A stretch of DNA of 64,000 nucleotides, from the NCBI GenBank assembly GCA_022842185.1, contig JALHQB010000003.1, positions 84,686 through 148,685 on the forward strand, read 5' to 3'. The notes beneath the pieces were generated by a model, which did not search any database, was not told the DNA's origin, and worked only from the letters and a program-made list of their open reading frames with translations. The stretch comes from Acetobacteraceae bacterium (GTDB lineage: Bacteria > Pseudomonadota > Alphaproteobacteria > Acetobacterales > Acetobacteraceae). A program made the translations under genes and the position numbers. This document shows positions 54,410-63,790 of the stretch, in pieces (position 1 is the stretch's first letter; every line of letters starts with the position of its first letter).

Positions 54410-55081
54410 TCAGAATGTCTCGACCCAGGGCCGTACCTCGATCTCCCACGACCAGGATGATCGATGCTGGCGGATCAGGTGCAGGTACGTCTCGGCGATC
54501 GCATCGGGGTCGAGCAGCGTGTCCTGCCCGCCCTCCGGGCGCCGCGCGCTGCGGATGCCGCCATCGATCACGACATGCGCGATATGCACGCCCTGCGGAT
54601 GCAGCTCACGCGCCAACGACTGCGCCAGGCCGCGCAACGCGAACTTGCCCATCGCGAAAGGGGCCGATTGCGCATACCCCTTCACCCCCGCGGAGGCACC
54701 GGTCAGCAGGATGTTCCCCGACCCGCGCGCGACCATCCGCCGCGCCGCCTGCTGCGCCGCGAGGAATGCCCCGAAGGCGCAGACCTGCAGGCTGCGCTGA
54801 ACATCCGCCGGCACCAGGTCGATGAACGGCCCGCGCGTGCGGAAGGACGGGTTGTAGATCACCACCTCGGCGTCGCCCTCAGCGGCGAACAACGCCTCGA
54901 TATCGGCTTCGGCGGCCGCATCGCAGGCACGGGCCACCGCCCCCGTCTCGGCCACCAGCGCCTCCAGCTTGGCGACGTCCCGCGCCGCCAGGGCAATCGC
55001 GTAGCCCTCTCGCGCCAGCAACCGCGCCAGGGAGGCCGAAAGGCCATCCCCCGCACCGATGATCAGGGCCTTCGGCATCAC
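54410..55081 (-). CDS. Short-chain dehydrogenase/reductase family protein with Phe at the catalytic Tyr position
   Basis: A 223-aa Rossmann-fold protein. The cofactor motif is GAGDGLSASLAR (residues 9-20), and Ser130 (LTGASAG) and Lys146 are present. The catalytic tyrosine of YxxxK is Phe142 (PFAMGKFALRGL). The segment HPQGVHIAHVVIDGGI matches an SDR subgroup in which this change recurs, so it may be a working but atypical enzyme or a binding protein. It converges with the VWA gene at a distance of one base. Confidence 0.87.
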   Translation of the reverse strand: MMPKALIIGAGDGLSASLARLLAREGYAIALAARDVAKLEALVAETGAVARACDAAAEADIEALFAAEGDAEVVIYNPSFRTRGPFIDLVPADVQRSLQVCAFGAFLAAQQAARRMVARGSGNILLTGASAGVKGYAQSAPFAMGKFALRGLAQSLARELHPQGVHIAHVVIDGGIRSARRPEGGQDTLLDPDAIAETYLHLIRQHRSSWSWEIEVRPWVETF

Positions 55082-55157
55082 GTCGCTCCATCATGGTCCG
55101 GTGTCGGATGTGGGGATGAGAGGCGCTGGCAGGAGGGGGAGGATCGCAGGACGCATT

Positions 55158-55379
55158 GGAGGGGCGCTGCCCCTCCAAACCGCCCCGCCAGGGACCAGCG
55201 GGTCCCTGGACCGCGGGACCTTGGCGTTGGTCACGCAGGGCCGTTCTGACCCGCCCACGGCCAAGAATGGGGCATCCATTTTGGCACCGACCGCCGGCGT
55301 TCAGCACCAAAAATTGAGGTTTCCAAAGGCCTTAAGCCTTTGGTGGGGTGAGGTTCGGAGAGGGGCGAAGCCCTTCTCC
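55158..55379 (-). repeat. Composite palindromic intergenic element, copy g
   Basis: Same order and orientation as copy e: module 4 (55158-55176), module 3 (CCAGGGACCAGCGGGTCCCTGG, as two arms), the CGTTCAGCACCAAAAATTGAGG tract in reverse form, inverted module 2 and module 1 (55357-55379, one mismatch). It lies between the SDR and ynfA genes. Confidence 0.85.
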
Positions 55380-55399
55380 GAAACACCGCGCCCGCCTCC

Positions 55400-55726
55400 T
55401 CACCCTGCCCGCGGCGCCGCCAGGATCACCGCCGCCCCGGCCAGGCACAGCGTCGCGCCGATCGCGTCCCACCGATCCGGCCGCAGGCCCTCAACCACCC
55501 ACATCCAGGCGAGCGAGGCGGCGATATAGACCCCGCCATAGGCCGCAAAGGCGCGCCCGGCGGCGGCCGTCTCCACCCGGGTCAGCAGCCAGGCGAAGGC
55601 GACCAGCAGCACCACGCCGGGCACCAGCCACAGTGCGCTGCGCCCGAGCCGCAACACCGCCCAGACCGCGAAACACCCGCCGATCTCGGCGAGCGCGGCA
55701 AGGACGTAGATCGCCCCCGTCTTCAA
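55400..55726 (-). CDS. ynfA: YnfA family small membrane protein
   Basis: A 108-aa protein with four hydrophobic helices. [20 protein letters not shown] at the start and [19 protein letters not shown] with [16 protein letters not shown] are hallmarks of UPF0060/YnfA, which resembles small-multidrug-resistance transporters. Its ATG overlaps the stop of the M20 peptidase gene by a few bases, so it is translationally coupled. Confidence 0.92.
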   Translation of the reverse strand: MKTGAIYVLAALAEIGGCFAVWAVLRLGRSALWLVPGVVLLVAFAWLLTRVETAAAGRAFAAYGGVYIAASLAWMWVVEGLRPDRWDAIGATLCLAGAAVILAAPRAG

Positions 55727-56853
55727 TCGATGGTCTCAAGAAGCGCGCATAGCGTCGCGCAGCGCGCAGCCATGTCCTGCCACAGGATGTGCTCGAACGG
55801 CGCATGCGCGCCCGCACCCGTGCAGCCCAGCCCGTCCAGCGTGGGCACGCCGAGCGCGGCGGTGAAATTGCCGTCCGACCCGCCACCGCGGTGCTGCTTC
55901 GGCAGGTCGTAGCCATGGGTCGCCGCCAGGCCGCGCGCCATGTCGTACAGCGCGGTGATCGCCGGGGTCTCGACCATCGGCGGGCGGTTCATGCCGCCCT
56001 CGACCTCGATGCGGATGCCGTCGGCCTCGCCGGCCATGCCGAGGATCAGGCGCTCGATGCGCTCGCCCTCGGGGATCGAGGTGACGCGGCAATCGATCTC
56101 GCAGCCGGCCTCGGGCGGGACGACATTGGGGCGAGTGCCGCCCCAGATCGGCGCGACATTGGTGGTGGTGCCGCCGGCCAGGTCCGTCAGCGCATGGACC
56201 TCCAGGATCTTGCGCGCCAGCGCGACCACGGCGGACCGCCCATCCTGCCAGTTGCCGCCGGCATGGGCGGATACGCCATGCACCTTCATCACAAAACGCC
56301 CGACGCCCTTGCGCGCGGTGACGCAGCAGCCGGTCGGCCCGCCGGCAGGTTCGGGGATCAGCACGGCGCGCGCCCCGGTCGCCGCCCGTTCGATCGGCGC
56401 GCGGGATGTCGGGCTGCCGACTTCCTCATCGGGCGTCAGCAGCAGGATGATCGGGCGCTTCGTCCTGACCTTCTGGCGCAGGATCTCGCGCACCGAATGG
56501 AAGGCGAAGAGCGACCCGGCCTTCATGTCATAGATGCCGGGGCCATGCGCCTTCGGCCCTTCGACCTTCCACGGCATCGAACTGGCCAGGGTCCCATGGT
56601 CCCACACGGTGTCGAGGTGCCCCGCCACCACCACCGGCGCGCCTTCGCCCGGTGTGCGCGCGACCAGCGTGTCGCCATACCCATCGGTGCCGGGGATGCG
56701 TTCGATCGCCGCGCCGACGGCGCGCAGCTCCGCCTCGGCCTTGCCGATCAGCCCGTTCACCGCCGCCGCGTCGGTCGTCGGCGTCTCATGCAGCACCCAG
56801 GTCTTGAGTTCCTCGAGCAGGCGTTCGGAGGAACCGATCTCGGTCTGCGGCAT
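55723..56853 (-). CDS. M20 family metallopeptidase (carboxypeptidase G2-like)
   Basis: A 376-aa zinc hydrolase. Metal ligands are seen in [11 protein letters not shown] (His, Asp), [10 protein letters not shown] (bridging Asp) and [12 protein letters not shown] (catalytic Glu and ligand). The dimerisation domain begins near [20 protein letters not shown], and the last ligand region is [14 protein letters not shown] chose the start [13 protein letters not shown] at 56853; the longer frame is not hydrophobic or conserved. It may trim glutamate or amino acids from conjugates. Confidence 0.93.
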   Translation of the reverse strand: MPQTEIGSSERLLEELKTWVLHETPTTDAAAVNGLIGKAEAELRAVGAAIERIPGTDGYGDTLVARTPGEGAPVVVAGHLDTVWDHGTLASSMPWKVEGPKAHGPGIYDMKAGSLFAFHSVREILRQKVRTKRPIILLLTPDEEVGSPTSRAPIERAATGARAVLIPEPAGGPTGCCVTARKGVGRFVMKVHGVSAHAGGNWQDGRSAVVALARKILEVHALTDLAGGTTTNVAPIWGGTRPNVVPPEAGCEIDCRVTSIPEGERIERLILGMAGEADGIRIEVEGGMNRPPMVETPAITALYDMARGLAATHGYDLPKQHRGGGSDGNFTAALGVPTLDGLGCTGAGAHAPFEHILWQDMAARCATLCALLETID

Positions 56854-57052
56854 GGGGCTGTCCTTGTGCGGCGGGGTGCCGGGCTTCTGGCAGGGGGGTT
56901 TTCCCTTGTCCATCCCGGGCCGGGAGGCTACCGACCGCACCGCAGTGCACAACGGGGACCCCCGCCTCCCATGCCCGATTTCCATGCCTTCAAGTCCTCG
57001 ACCGACGTCCCCGCAGCGGCCCCTGGCAACGCCCGGGCGGCGGAGTAGCCCC

Positions 57053-57634
57053 ATGCGTCGTGTCTGTGTGTTCTGCGGGTCGGCGGTCGGTGCGCGGCCG
57101 GATTATGCGCGCGATGCGGAAGCGCTCGGCCGGGCGATCGCCGCGCGCGGCCTCGGCTTGGTGTTCGGCGGCGGCGCCGTCGGGCTGATGGGCGTGGTCT
57201 CCCGCGCCGTGCAGACGGCCGGCGGCGCGGTCACCGGCATCATCCCCCATGGCCTGGTCATGCGCGAAGCCGGCAACCGGGACCTCGCGGATTTGCGCGT
57301 CGTCGCCTCGATGCATGAACGCAAGGCGATAATGGCGGAAATGTCGGACGGCTTCGTGGTCCTCCCCGGCGGCTACGGCACGCTTGAAGAAGCCGTCGAG
57401 GCACTGACCTGGCTGCAGCTGGGCATCCATCGCAAGCCGGTGGTCTTCATCGACACGCTGGGCTTCTGGCGACACCAGATGGCGATGCTGGACCACATGG
57501 TCGATGAAGGCCTGCTCAAGCCCGACATGCGCGCCATGGCGATGCTGGCCCCCGACCCCGAGGCGGCGCTCGATGCGCTGGCGCGTTTCATCCCGCCCGC
57601 GGTGCCACGCTGGCTGCTGCCGGGCGAAGCGTGA
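57053..57634 (+). CDS. LOG family protein (TIGR00730 Rossmann fold)
   Basis: A 193-aa protein with the LOG signatures GGGAVGLMGVVSRA and PGGYGTLEEAVEALTW. The LOG family hydrolyses nucleoside 5'-monophosphates at the N-glycosidic bond (cytokinin-type phosphoribohydrolases). The start MRRVCVFCGSAVGARPDYA is the family N-terminus. It overlaps ribF at the stop/start (TGATG), suggesting a shared operon. Confidence 0.92.
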   Translation: MRRVCVFCGSAVGARPDYARDAEALGRAIAARGLGLVFGGGAVGLMGVVSRAVQTAGGAVTGIIPHGLVMREAGNRDLADLRVVASMHERKAIMAEMSDGFVVLPGGYGTLEEAVEALTWLQLGIHRKPVVFIDTLGFWRHQMAMLDHMVDEGLLKPDMRAMAMLAPDPEAALDALARFIPPAVPRWLLPGEA

Positions 57635-58551
57635 TGATCGTCGATGGCTGGCACCAGGTGCCCCCGGCCGCCCGCGGGGCGACGGTCGCACTCGGCAATT
57701 TCGACGGCGTGCATCTGGGCCATGTGGCGGTGCTGCGCGCGGCCCATGCGGCGCGGCCCGACCTGCCGCTGGCCGCGCTGACCTTCGAACCCCACCCGCG
57801 CGAGCATTTCCGCCCCCATGACCCGCCCTTCCGGCTGACGCTGCTGCCGGCCAAGGCCGTCGCGCTGGCCGCCGCCGGGGCGGCCTTCGTCTTCGCCCTG
57901 CCCTTCGACGACGCCTTCGCCGCGATGACCGCCGAGGCCTTCGTCGAGGAGGTGCTGCACAAGGGGATCGGTGCGAAGCACCTGGCCTGCGGGGCGGATT
58001 TCGCCTTCGGCAACCGTCGCGGCGGCGATGTCGCGTTCCTGGCGCGGGAAGCCGAAAGGCGCGGCATGGGCCTGACCGTCGTCCCGCCCGTGCATCAGGG
58101 CGGGGAGGCGATCTCCTCCACCCGCATCCGCCGCCTGTTGCAGGATGGCTACCCCGATCGCGCCGCCGAGAAGCTGGGCCGGCCATGGGAGGTCTGCGGC
58201 ACCGTGGTCCATGGCGACAAGCTCGGCCGCGTGCTGGGCTGGCCGACGGCGAATATGTGGCTTGGCCGGCACCTGGAACCGGCCCATGGCGTCTATGCCG
58301 TCACCGTGGCCCTGCCGGATGGGTCCGAGGCCAAGGGCGTGGCGAATATCGGCCGCCGTCCGACCCTGGGCGGGGACCCGGAAACCCGGCTGGAGACCTT
58401 CATCTTCGACTGGTCGGGCGACCTGTACGGTCAGGAGATCGGCGTGCGGCTGGTCCATTTCCTGCGCCCCGACGCGAAATTCGCGGGGCTTGAGGCGTTG
58501 AAGACCGCGATCGCCGAGGATGAGCGGCAGGCACGCGCGGCGCTGCGCTGA
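57634..58551 (+). CDS. ribF: Bifunctional riboflavin kinase / FAD synthetase
   Basis: Makes FMN and FAD from riboflavin. It has 305 aa. The FAD-synthetase domain has LGNFDGVHLGHVAVL (nucleotidyltransferase motif) and ISSTRIRRLL, and the kinase domain has GDKLGRVLGWPTANMWL and GVANIGRRPTLGG. GTG at 57631 is an alternative start that would overlap the LOG gene by 4 bp. Such genes commonly precede ileS in alphaproteobacteria, as here with one extra gene between. Confidence 0.95.
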   Translation: MIVDGWHQVPPAARGATVALGNFDGVHLGHVAVLRAAHAARPDLPLAALTFEPHPREHFRPHDPPFRLTLLPAKAVALAAAGAAFVFALPFDDAFAAMTAEAFVEEVLHKGIGAKHLACGADFAFGNRRGGDVAFLAREAERRGMGLTVVPPVHQGGEAISSTRIRRLLQDGYPDRAAEKLGRPWEVCGTVVHGDKLGRVLGWPTANMWLGRHLEPAHGVYAVTVALPDGSEAKGVANIGRRPTLGGDPETRLETFIFDWSGDLYGQEIGVRLVHFLRPDAKFAGLEALKTAIAEDERQARAALR

Positions 58552-58642
58552 CGCGAAACCGCCGCCGCGTGCGAATCCGTACCTCCGCCGCGTCCCATCG
58601 GGCGTAGGATCGCCGGGACCTCACCTGATGCGGGAGGATCCC

Positions 58643-59332
58643 ATGTCGATCGCGTCGAGGCCGGCTGTCGCGGTGCTGGCCGCGGGATTGGGAGCCGCGA
58701 ACCCGATATCGACCGAGCCATTTGCCGGGCTGGACCTGCTTTGGGTGCGGCCTGCCACCGAGGCCCAGGAAACGCTCCATTGCGCCAGGCTGCTGGTGCT
58801 GAACCTGCCGCGGGACTGGGTTGTCGGGGATGCGGCGGTGGCGATCTTCGCCGACGACCCGGCGGACCACGCCGTGCGACGGTTGGCGGAGGCGTTGCTG
58901 CTGGAACTTGCCGCGGTTCTGGAAGTCCCGCAGCGCACCGCCGAAGGGTGCCGGGTCCCGCCCGCCAGCCCGGTCGCCGACGTGCTTGGTGCGGTCCGCG
59001 CCCTGCGCGTCGATGCCAGCGCGGGTTTGGTGGTCGGCATCGGGGTGGGCAGCAGCGGGCCCGCCGTGCTCGCCGCGACGGGGGATGAGGTAGCCGCGCG
59101 CCTGCTCGGCGCCGATGGGCCACGATTGGCCGCCGGCATCGCCCTGGACCGCGATGGGCAGGCCAGCTTCGCCCTGGGCGCGCCGCCCGAAGGCCAGGCC
59201 TGGACCGACCGCGTGAAGCTGCTGTGCGCGGCGCTGGCCTCGGCAACCAGCCAGGTGCGGCCCGACACCTGTCTCGCGGGCCTGGACGGCGACCGGGCGA
59301 TGGCCCGGACCGGGCCGCGGACACCGTTCTGA
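58643..59332 (+). CDS. Hypothetical protein between ribF and ileS
   Basis: A 229-aa protein with no recognised motif. It is rich in Ala/Val and has segments such as TLHCARLLVLNLPRDWVVGD, HAVRRLAEALLLELAAVLEV and ADGPRLAAGIALDRDG. No signal peptide or membrane helix is clear. A GGGAGGA ribosome site lies about 5 nt before the ATG at 58643; an ATG at 58628 is possible. Codon use fits its neighbours. Function unknown. Confidence 0.6.
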   Translation: MSIASRPAVAVLAAGLGAANPISTEPFAGLDLLWVRPATEAQETLHCARLLVLNLPRDWVVGDAAVAIFADDPADHAVRRLAEALLLELAAVLEVPQRTAEGCRVPPASPVADVLGAVRALRVDASAGLVVGIGVGSSGPAVLAATGDEVAARLLGADGPRLAAGIALDRDGQASFALGAPPEGQAWTDRVKLLCAALASATSQVRPDTCLAGLDGDRAMARTGPRTPF

Positions 59333-59399
59333 CCGGGAACGCAGCCCGCGACGGTGCCGGTGCCAGGCGGCACTGGCGTCACACGCCCGGATGGGGTGC

Positions 59400-59429
59400 T
59401 TGACGCGCCCCGGCCTGCCTCCGCATATG
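59400..59429 (+). promoter_or_regulatory. Predicted sigma-70-type promoter of the ileS operon
   Basis: TTGACG (59400-59405) and CATATG (59424-59429) with an 18-bp spacer, about 140 bp before ileS. The leader is GC-rich, with no T-box or other known riboswitch recognised. Confidence 0.4.
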
Positions 59430-59567
59430 CCGTTCATGGCCTGGAACGCGCCTGCGCGAATTATCGTCCCGGCCCTCCGCTGAGGGTCGGGTTTCAGCGC
59501 GCGCATTCCCCCACGACACGCCGCCCGCCCGGACCCACCGGCGCCGGGCGCACCGAGACAGGCTTCC

Positions 59568-62399
59568 ATGACCGACAGCCCCGCCGAGGCCCGCGACTAT
59601 CGCGGCACCGTCTTCCTGCCCAAGACCGCCTTCCCGATGCGCGGGGACCTGCCCAAGCGCGAACCCGCCATGCTGGAACGCTGGGCGCGGCTGGGGTTGT
59701 GGGACAGGCTGCGGGCGCAGTCCAAGGGGCGCGACCCCTTCGTGCTGCATGACGGCCCGCCCTATGCGAACGGCAACCTCCATATCGGGCATGCGCTGAA
59801 CAAGATCCTGAAGGATGTGGTCAATCGCGCGGCGCAGATGGCCGGACATGACGCCAACTACGTCCCCGGCTGGGACTGCCACGGCCTGCCGATCGAATGG
59901 AAGGTCGAGGAAGAATACCGCGCCAAGGGTCGCGACAAGGACGCCGTGCCGGTGCTGGATTTCCGCGCCGAATGCCGCGCCTATGCGGCGCATTGGCTGG
60001 GCGTGCAGTCGGCCGAGTTCCAGCGCCTGGGCGTGGCCGGGGATTGGGCCGACCGCTACGCGACCATGGACTTCGCCTCCGAGGCGATGATCGCCGGCGA
60101 GATCGGCAAGTTCCTGCTGAACGGGTCGCTGTATCGCGGGCTGCGGCCGGTGATGTGGTCGCCGGTGGAAAAGACCGCGCTGGCCGAGGCGGAGATCGAG
60201 TACCACGATCATGTCTCGCCCACCCTGCACGCGAAGTTCCGCATCCTGCGCGCGGGGGCCGAGGACCTCGTCGGCGCCGATGTGGTGATCTGGACCACCA
60301 CGCCCTGGACCATTCCGGGCAACCGCGCCGTCGCCTATGGCGCCGAGATCGATTACGCGCTGGTGCATGTCGAGGGTGTGACCGAGACGTCCCTGCTGAA
60401 GGTCGGCGACCGCCTGCTGGTCGCGCTGCCCCTGCTGCCGGCATTCGAGAAGGACGCCGGCATCGGCACGCATTCCATCAAGCGCGTGTTGAAGGGTGCG
60501 GAACTGGAAGGCGCGATCGCCGCCCATCCGTTGCGCGGCGCCGGATATGATTTCGACGTCCCCGTCCTGCCCGGCGACTTCGTCACGACCGAGGCTGGCA
60601 CAGGCTTCGTCCATATCGCGCCGGGCCATGGCGAGGACGACTTCAACCTCGGCCGTGTCCACGGCCTGCCGATCCCCGAAACCGTCAACGACGACGGCAC
60701 CTTCACCCACCACGCGCCGGGCTTCACCGGGCTGCATGTCTTCAAGGCGCATACGGCCGTCTATGACGCGATGCGCGCCGCCGGCACGCTGGCGGCGATC
60801 GGCAAGCTGACGCACAGCTACCCGCATTCCTGGCGATCCAAGGCGCCGGTCATCTTCCGCGCGACGCCGCAATGGTTCATCGCGATGGATGATGCCAACG
60901 CCATCCGCACCAAGGCGCTGGCGGCAATCGACGCGACCTATTTCGTGCCGGATGCCGGGCGCAATCGCATCGGGTCGATGGTCGCCGCACGTCCCGATTG
61001 GTGCATCAGCCGCCAGCGCGCCTGGGGCGTGCCGATCCCGATCTTCGTGTCCAAGCAGTCCGGCGAGCCGCTGCGCGACCCGGCGATCATCCAGCGCGTG
61101 GTGGAGGCCTTCACGGCCGAAGGGGCGGATGCCTGGTACAAGCCGGGCGCCGCCGGCCGCTTCCTCGGCCCGGACCGCGACCCTGCGCAGTACGAACAAG
61201 TCATGGACATCGTCGATGTGTGGTTCGAATCCGGTTCGACCCACGCCTTCGTCCTGCCGCCGCGCGGCCTGCCCTTCCCGGCCGATCTGTATCTGGAAGG
61301 ATCGGACCAGCATCGTGGGTGGTTCCATTCATCCCTGCTGGAATCGGTCGGCACCAACGGCGTCGCGCCCTTCAAGGCAGTGCTGACGCATGGCTTCGTG
61401 CTCGATGAGCAGGGCCGCAAGATGTCGAAATCCATGGGCAACGTCACCGCGCCCCAGGATGTGATGAAGCAGTACGGCGCGGACATCCTGCGCCTGTGGG
61501 TGATGAATTCCGACACGGCGCTCGACCTGCGCATCGGCCCGGAAATCCTCAAGCAGCAATCCGAACTGTACCGCCGCATCCGCAACACGCTGCGCTGGCT
61601 GCTCGGCAGCCTGGAGGATTTCTCCGAAGCCGAGACGGTCCCCTATGCCGAATTGCCGGAACTGGAACGCTGGGTGCTGCACCGGCTGACCGAACTGGAT
61701 GCGAAAGTGCGCCGCGCGGCCGACCCGGATTCGGCGGATCGCTTCGCCTGGAACGGCGTCTATCCGGAAATCCACAATTTCTGCGCGGCGGACCTGTCCG
61801 CCTTCTACTTCGATATCCGCAAGGACGCGCTGTATTGCGACCGGCCCGACAGCCTGCGCCGGCGCGCCGCGCGCACGGTGTTGGACATCCTGCACCGCAG
61901 CCTGTGCGCCTGGCTGGCCCCGGTTCTGGTGTTCACGGCGGAGGAAGCCTGGCTGGCGCGGTTCCCGGATGAGGAAGGGAGCGTGCATCTGCTCGATTTC
62001 CCCTTCGTGCCGGAGGGGTGGAAGGATGATGGGCTGGCGGAGAAGTGGGCGAACATTCGTGCCTATCGCAAGACGGTGACGGGCGACCTTGAGGATATGC
62101 GCCGCGATGGCGTGATCGGCTCGTCCTTGCAGGCGCGCGTCGAGATCACATTCGGCGAAAATGATCCCGCCGATCATTTGACACCGGAAGGCTGGGCCGA
62201 AATTCTGATTGTCTCCGCGATAGACTTGCAGCGCGCTGCTCAGTCAAGCAACACGCTGACGGTCGCCCCCGGCACCAAATGCGCCCGCTGCTGGCGCGTC
62301 CTGCCCGAGGTCGGCCGCTCCGCGAAGCACCCCACCCTCTGCCTGCGTTGCGAAGACGCCGTCGAGGCCCATGACGCCCTGGCGGGCCAGCCCGCATGA
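59568..62399 (+). CDS. ileS: Isoleucine--tRNA ligase
   Basis: Charges tRNA-Ile. It has 943 aa, with the HIGH signature (NGNLHIGHALNKIL, near residue 72), the CP1 editing domain (TTTPWTIPGNRA) and KMSKS (near 620, GRKMSKSMGN). The C-terminal zinc finger has CARCWRVLPEVG and CLRCEDAVEAH, so it is the zinc-bearing bacterial type. It overlaps lspA by 4 bp (ATGA). Confidence 0.98.
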   Translation: MTDSPAEARDYRGTVFLPKTAFPMRGDLPKREPAMLERWARLGLWDRLRAQSKGRDPFVLHDGPPYANGNLHIGHALNKILKDVVNRAAQMAGHDANYVPGWDCHGLPIEWKVEEEYRAKGRDKDAVPVLDFRAECRAYAAHWLGVQSAEFQRLGVAGDWADRYATMDFASEAMIAGEIGKFLLNGSLYRGLRPVMWSPVEKTALAEAEIEYHDHVSPTLHAKFRILRAGAEDLVGADVVIWTTTPWTIPGNRAVAYGAEIDYALVHVEGVTETSLLKVGDRLLVALPLLPAFEKDAGIGTHSIKRVLKGAELEGAIAAHPLRGAGYDFDVPVLPGDFVTTEAGTGFVHIAPGHGEDDFNLGRVHGLPIPETVNDDGTFTHHAPGFTGLHVFKAHTAVYDAMRAAGTLAAIGKLTHSYPHSWRSKAPVIFRATPQWFIAMDDANAIRTKALAAIDATYFVPDAGRNRIGSMVAARPDWCISRQRAWGVPIPIFVSKQSGEPLRDPAIIQRVVEAFTAEGADAWYKPGAAGRFLGPDRDPAQYEQVMDIVDVWFESGSTHAFVLPPRGLPFPADLYLEGSDQHRGWFHSSLLESVGTNGVAPFKAVLTHGFVLDEQGRKMSKSMGNVTAPQDVMKQYGADILRLWVMNSDTALDLRIGPEILKQQSELYRRIRNTLRWLLGSLEDFSEAETVPYAELPELERWVLHRLTELDAKVRRAADPDSADRFAWNGVYPEIHNFCAADLSAFYFDIRKDALYCDRPDSLRRRAARTVLDILHRSLCAWLAPVLVFTAEEAWLARFPDEEGSVHLLDFPFVPEGWKDDGLAEKWANIRAYRKTVTGDLEDMRRDGVIGSSLQARVEITFGENDPADHLTPEGWAEILIVSAIDLQRAAQSSNTLTVAPGTKCARCWRVLPEVGRSAKHPTLCLRCEDAVEAHDALAGQPA

Positions 62400-62893
62400 G
62401 CCTGCGCCTTGGCCTGCCAGTCGCCGCCGCCATCCTGGTCGCCGATCAGGTGACCAAATGGTGGATGCTGGACGTCGCCCTGCTGCCCCTGGTCGGCCGG
62501 ATTCCGCTGCTGGAAGCCGGTCCCTTCGGCCTCGACCTGACCATGGTGTGGAACCGCGGCGTCACCTTCGGCCTGCTGTCCGGCGAAGGGTCCTGGCATC
62601 ACCTGGCGCTGGCGCTGATGGCCGCGCTTATCGCCGGTTTCCTGCTGCGCTGGATGGCGCGTGCGGAAAACCGGCTGACCGCCCTGGCGCTGGGCGCCGT
62701 GGTGGGTGGCGCCATCGGCAATGTGATCGACCGCATCCGCTTCGGCGCCGTGGTGGATTTCGTGGACGTTCATGCCTGGGGCTGGCACTGGTATGTCTTC
62801 AACGTCGCCGATGCCGCGATCGTCTGCGGCGTCATCGCCCTGGTCGCGGACGCCTTGTTCCGGCCAAAGGCCGGGCTTAAGGAAGTCCCATGA
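62396..62893 (+). CDS. lspA: Lipoprotein signal peptidase
   Basis: Aspartic signal peptidase II that removes lipoprotein signal sequences in the inner membrane. It has 165 aa and four hydrophobic helices. The catalytic pair is expected at Asp121 (FGAVVDFVDVH) and Asp139 (FNVADAAI), with the NRGVTFGLLSG and GNVIDRIRFG signatures intact. It overlaps both ileS and the DUF3035 gene by 4 bp. Confidence 0.96.
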   Translation: MSLRLGLPVAAAILVADQVTKWWMLDVALLPLVGRIPLLEAGPFGLDLTMVWNRGVTFGLLSGEGSWHHLALALMAALIAGFLLRWMARAENRLTALALGAVVGGAIGNVIDRIRFGAVVDFVDVHAWGWHWYVFNVADAAIVCGVIALVADALFRPKAGLKEVP

Positions 62894-63462
62894 GCAAGCG
62901 CCTGCCCCCCACCCTTGCCACCCTCGCGCTGGTCGCGCTGCTGCCGGCCTGCGGTGACAGCACCGCGCGCACGCTCGGCCTGGTGCGGGATGCCCCGGAT
63001 GAATTCCAGGTGACCACCCGCGCGCCGCTGTCCATGCCGCCGGACATGACCACCCTGCCCAGCCCCAGCCCCGGTTCGCCACGCCCGCAGGAACGCACGT
63101 CGAGCCAGCAGGCCGAGGCATTGCTGTCGCCGGGCCTCGCCTTGCAGGACCCGCGCCGGGCGTCCAACGCCCGCGCCAGCGTGGGCGAAACCGCACTGCT
63201 GCAGCGCGCCGGTGGCGATGCCCCCGACGACATCCGCCGCCGCGTGGATGAGGAAAACCTGCGGCTGGACCGGCCCGACCGCAGCCTGTCGGACCGCCTG
63301 ATCTTCTGGCGCGATCCGCCGCCGCCGGGCACGCCGGTGGACCCGGCCCGCGAATCCCAGCGCCTTCGCGAAAACGCGGCGCTCGGCCGCGATGTCGAGA
63401 TCGGCGAGACCCCGGTGGTGCAGCCGCCGCGGCGCACCTTCTGGACCTGGCTGGGCCTGTAA
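62890..63462 (+). CDS. DUF3035 lipoprotein (BamF-type outer-membrane assembly subunit)
   Basis: A 190-aa lipoprotein: signal peptide with lipobox LPAC (Cys21), then the DUF3035 signature APDEFQVTTRAPLSMPPDM. The rest is Pro/Arg-rich, ending in RRTFWTWLGL. In Caulobacter, DUF3035 protein BamF is a subunit of the outer-membrane protein assembly machine. The gene is third in a tightly overlapping ileS-lspA operon, so the signal peptidase and one of its likely substrates are encoded side by side. Confidence 0.85.
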   Translation: MSKRLPPTLATLALVALLPACGDSTARTLGLVRDAPDEFQVTTRAPLSMPPDMTTLPSPSPGSPRPQERTSSQQAEALLSPGLALQDPRRASNARASVGETALLQRAGGDAPDDIRRRVDEENLRLDRPDRSLSDRLIFWRDPPPPGTPVDPARESQRLRENAALGRDVEIGETPVVQPPRRTFWTWLGL

Positions 63463-63790
63463 CCCGCCGCGACACACGGCCAGGGTCGGCGCGCGGGCAG
63501 GCCGCACGCCTCAGGGCGAACGGCCGAGCAGAGGATGGACGCCCGTCGGGCACACTCGGCGTGAAACACGCCGGCCAGACGATCTTCTTTGTCCTGCGTC
63601 GCGCCTGACCGGAACGGGTTCTCTCACGTCGCTCCGGCCTCGCGAGCGGTGCGAAGTACGCGACCGGCACGGTTTCCGACCCTGTTTTCATCGCAGGGCA
63701 TGGACCGCACTGCCCGTCCCCTGCCATACGCTTCGGTAAGGCGGCATCATCCGGCTTCACCTGGACCCTGCACATCGCCATCTTGCGGAG
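63463..63790. other. Intergenic region before the partial M16 gene
   Basis: About 330 bp between the DUF3035 stop and the next gene. I find no gene, hairpin array or clear promoter; GCGCCTGACCGG near 63600 resembles part of the hairpin at 42173 but has no matching arm. Confidence 0.4.

Noticed and set aside
59379..61328. A 649-codon minus-strand frame opposite ileS
   Set aside because: Antisense shadow of a highly conserved gene; no recognisable motif.
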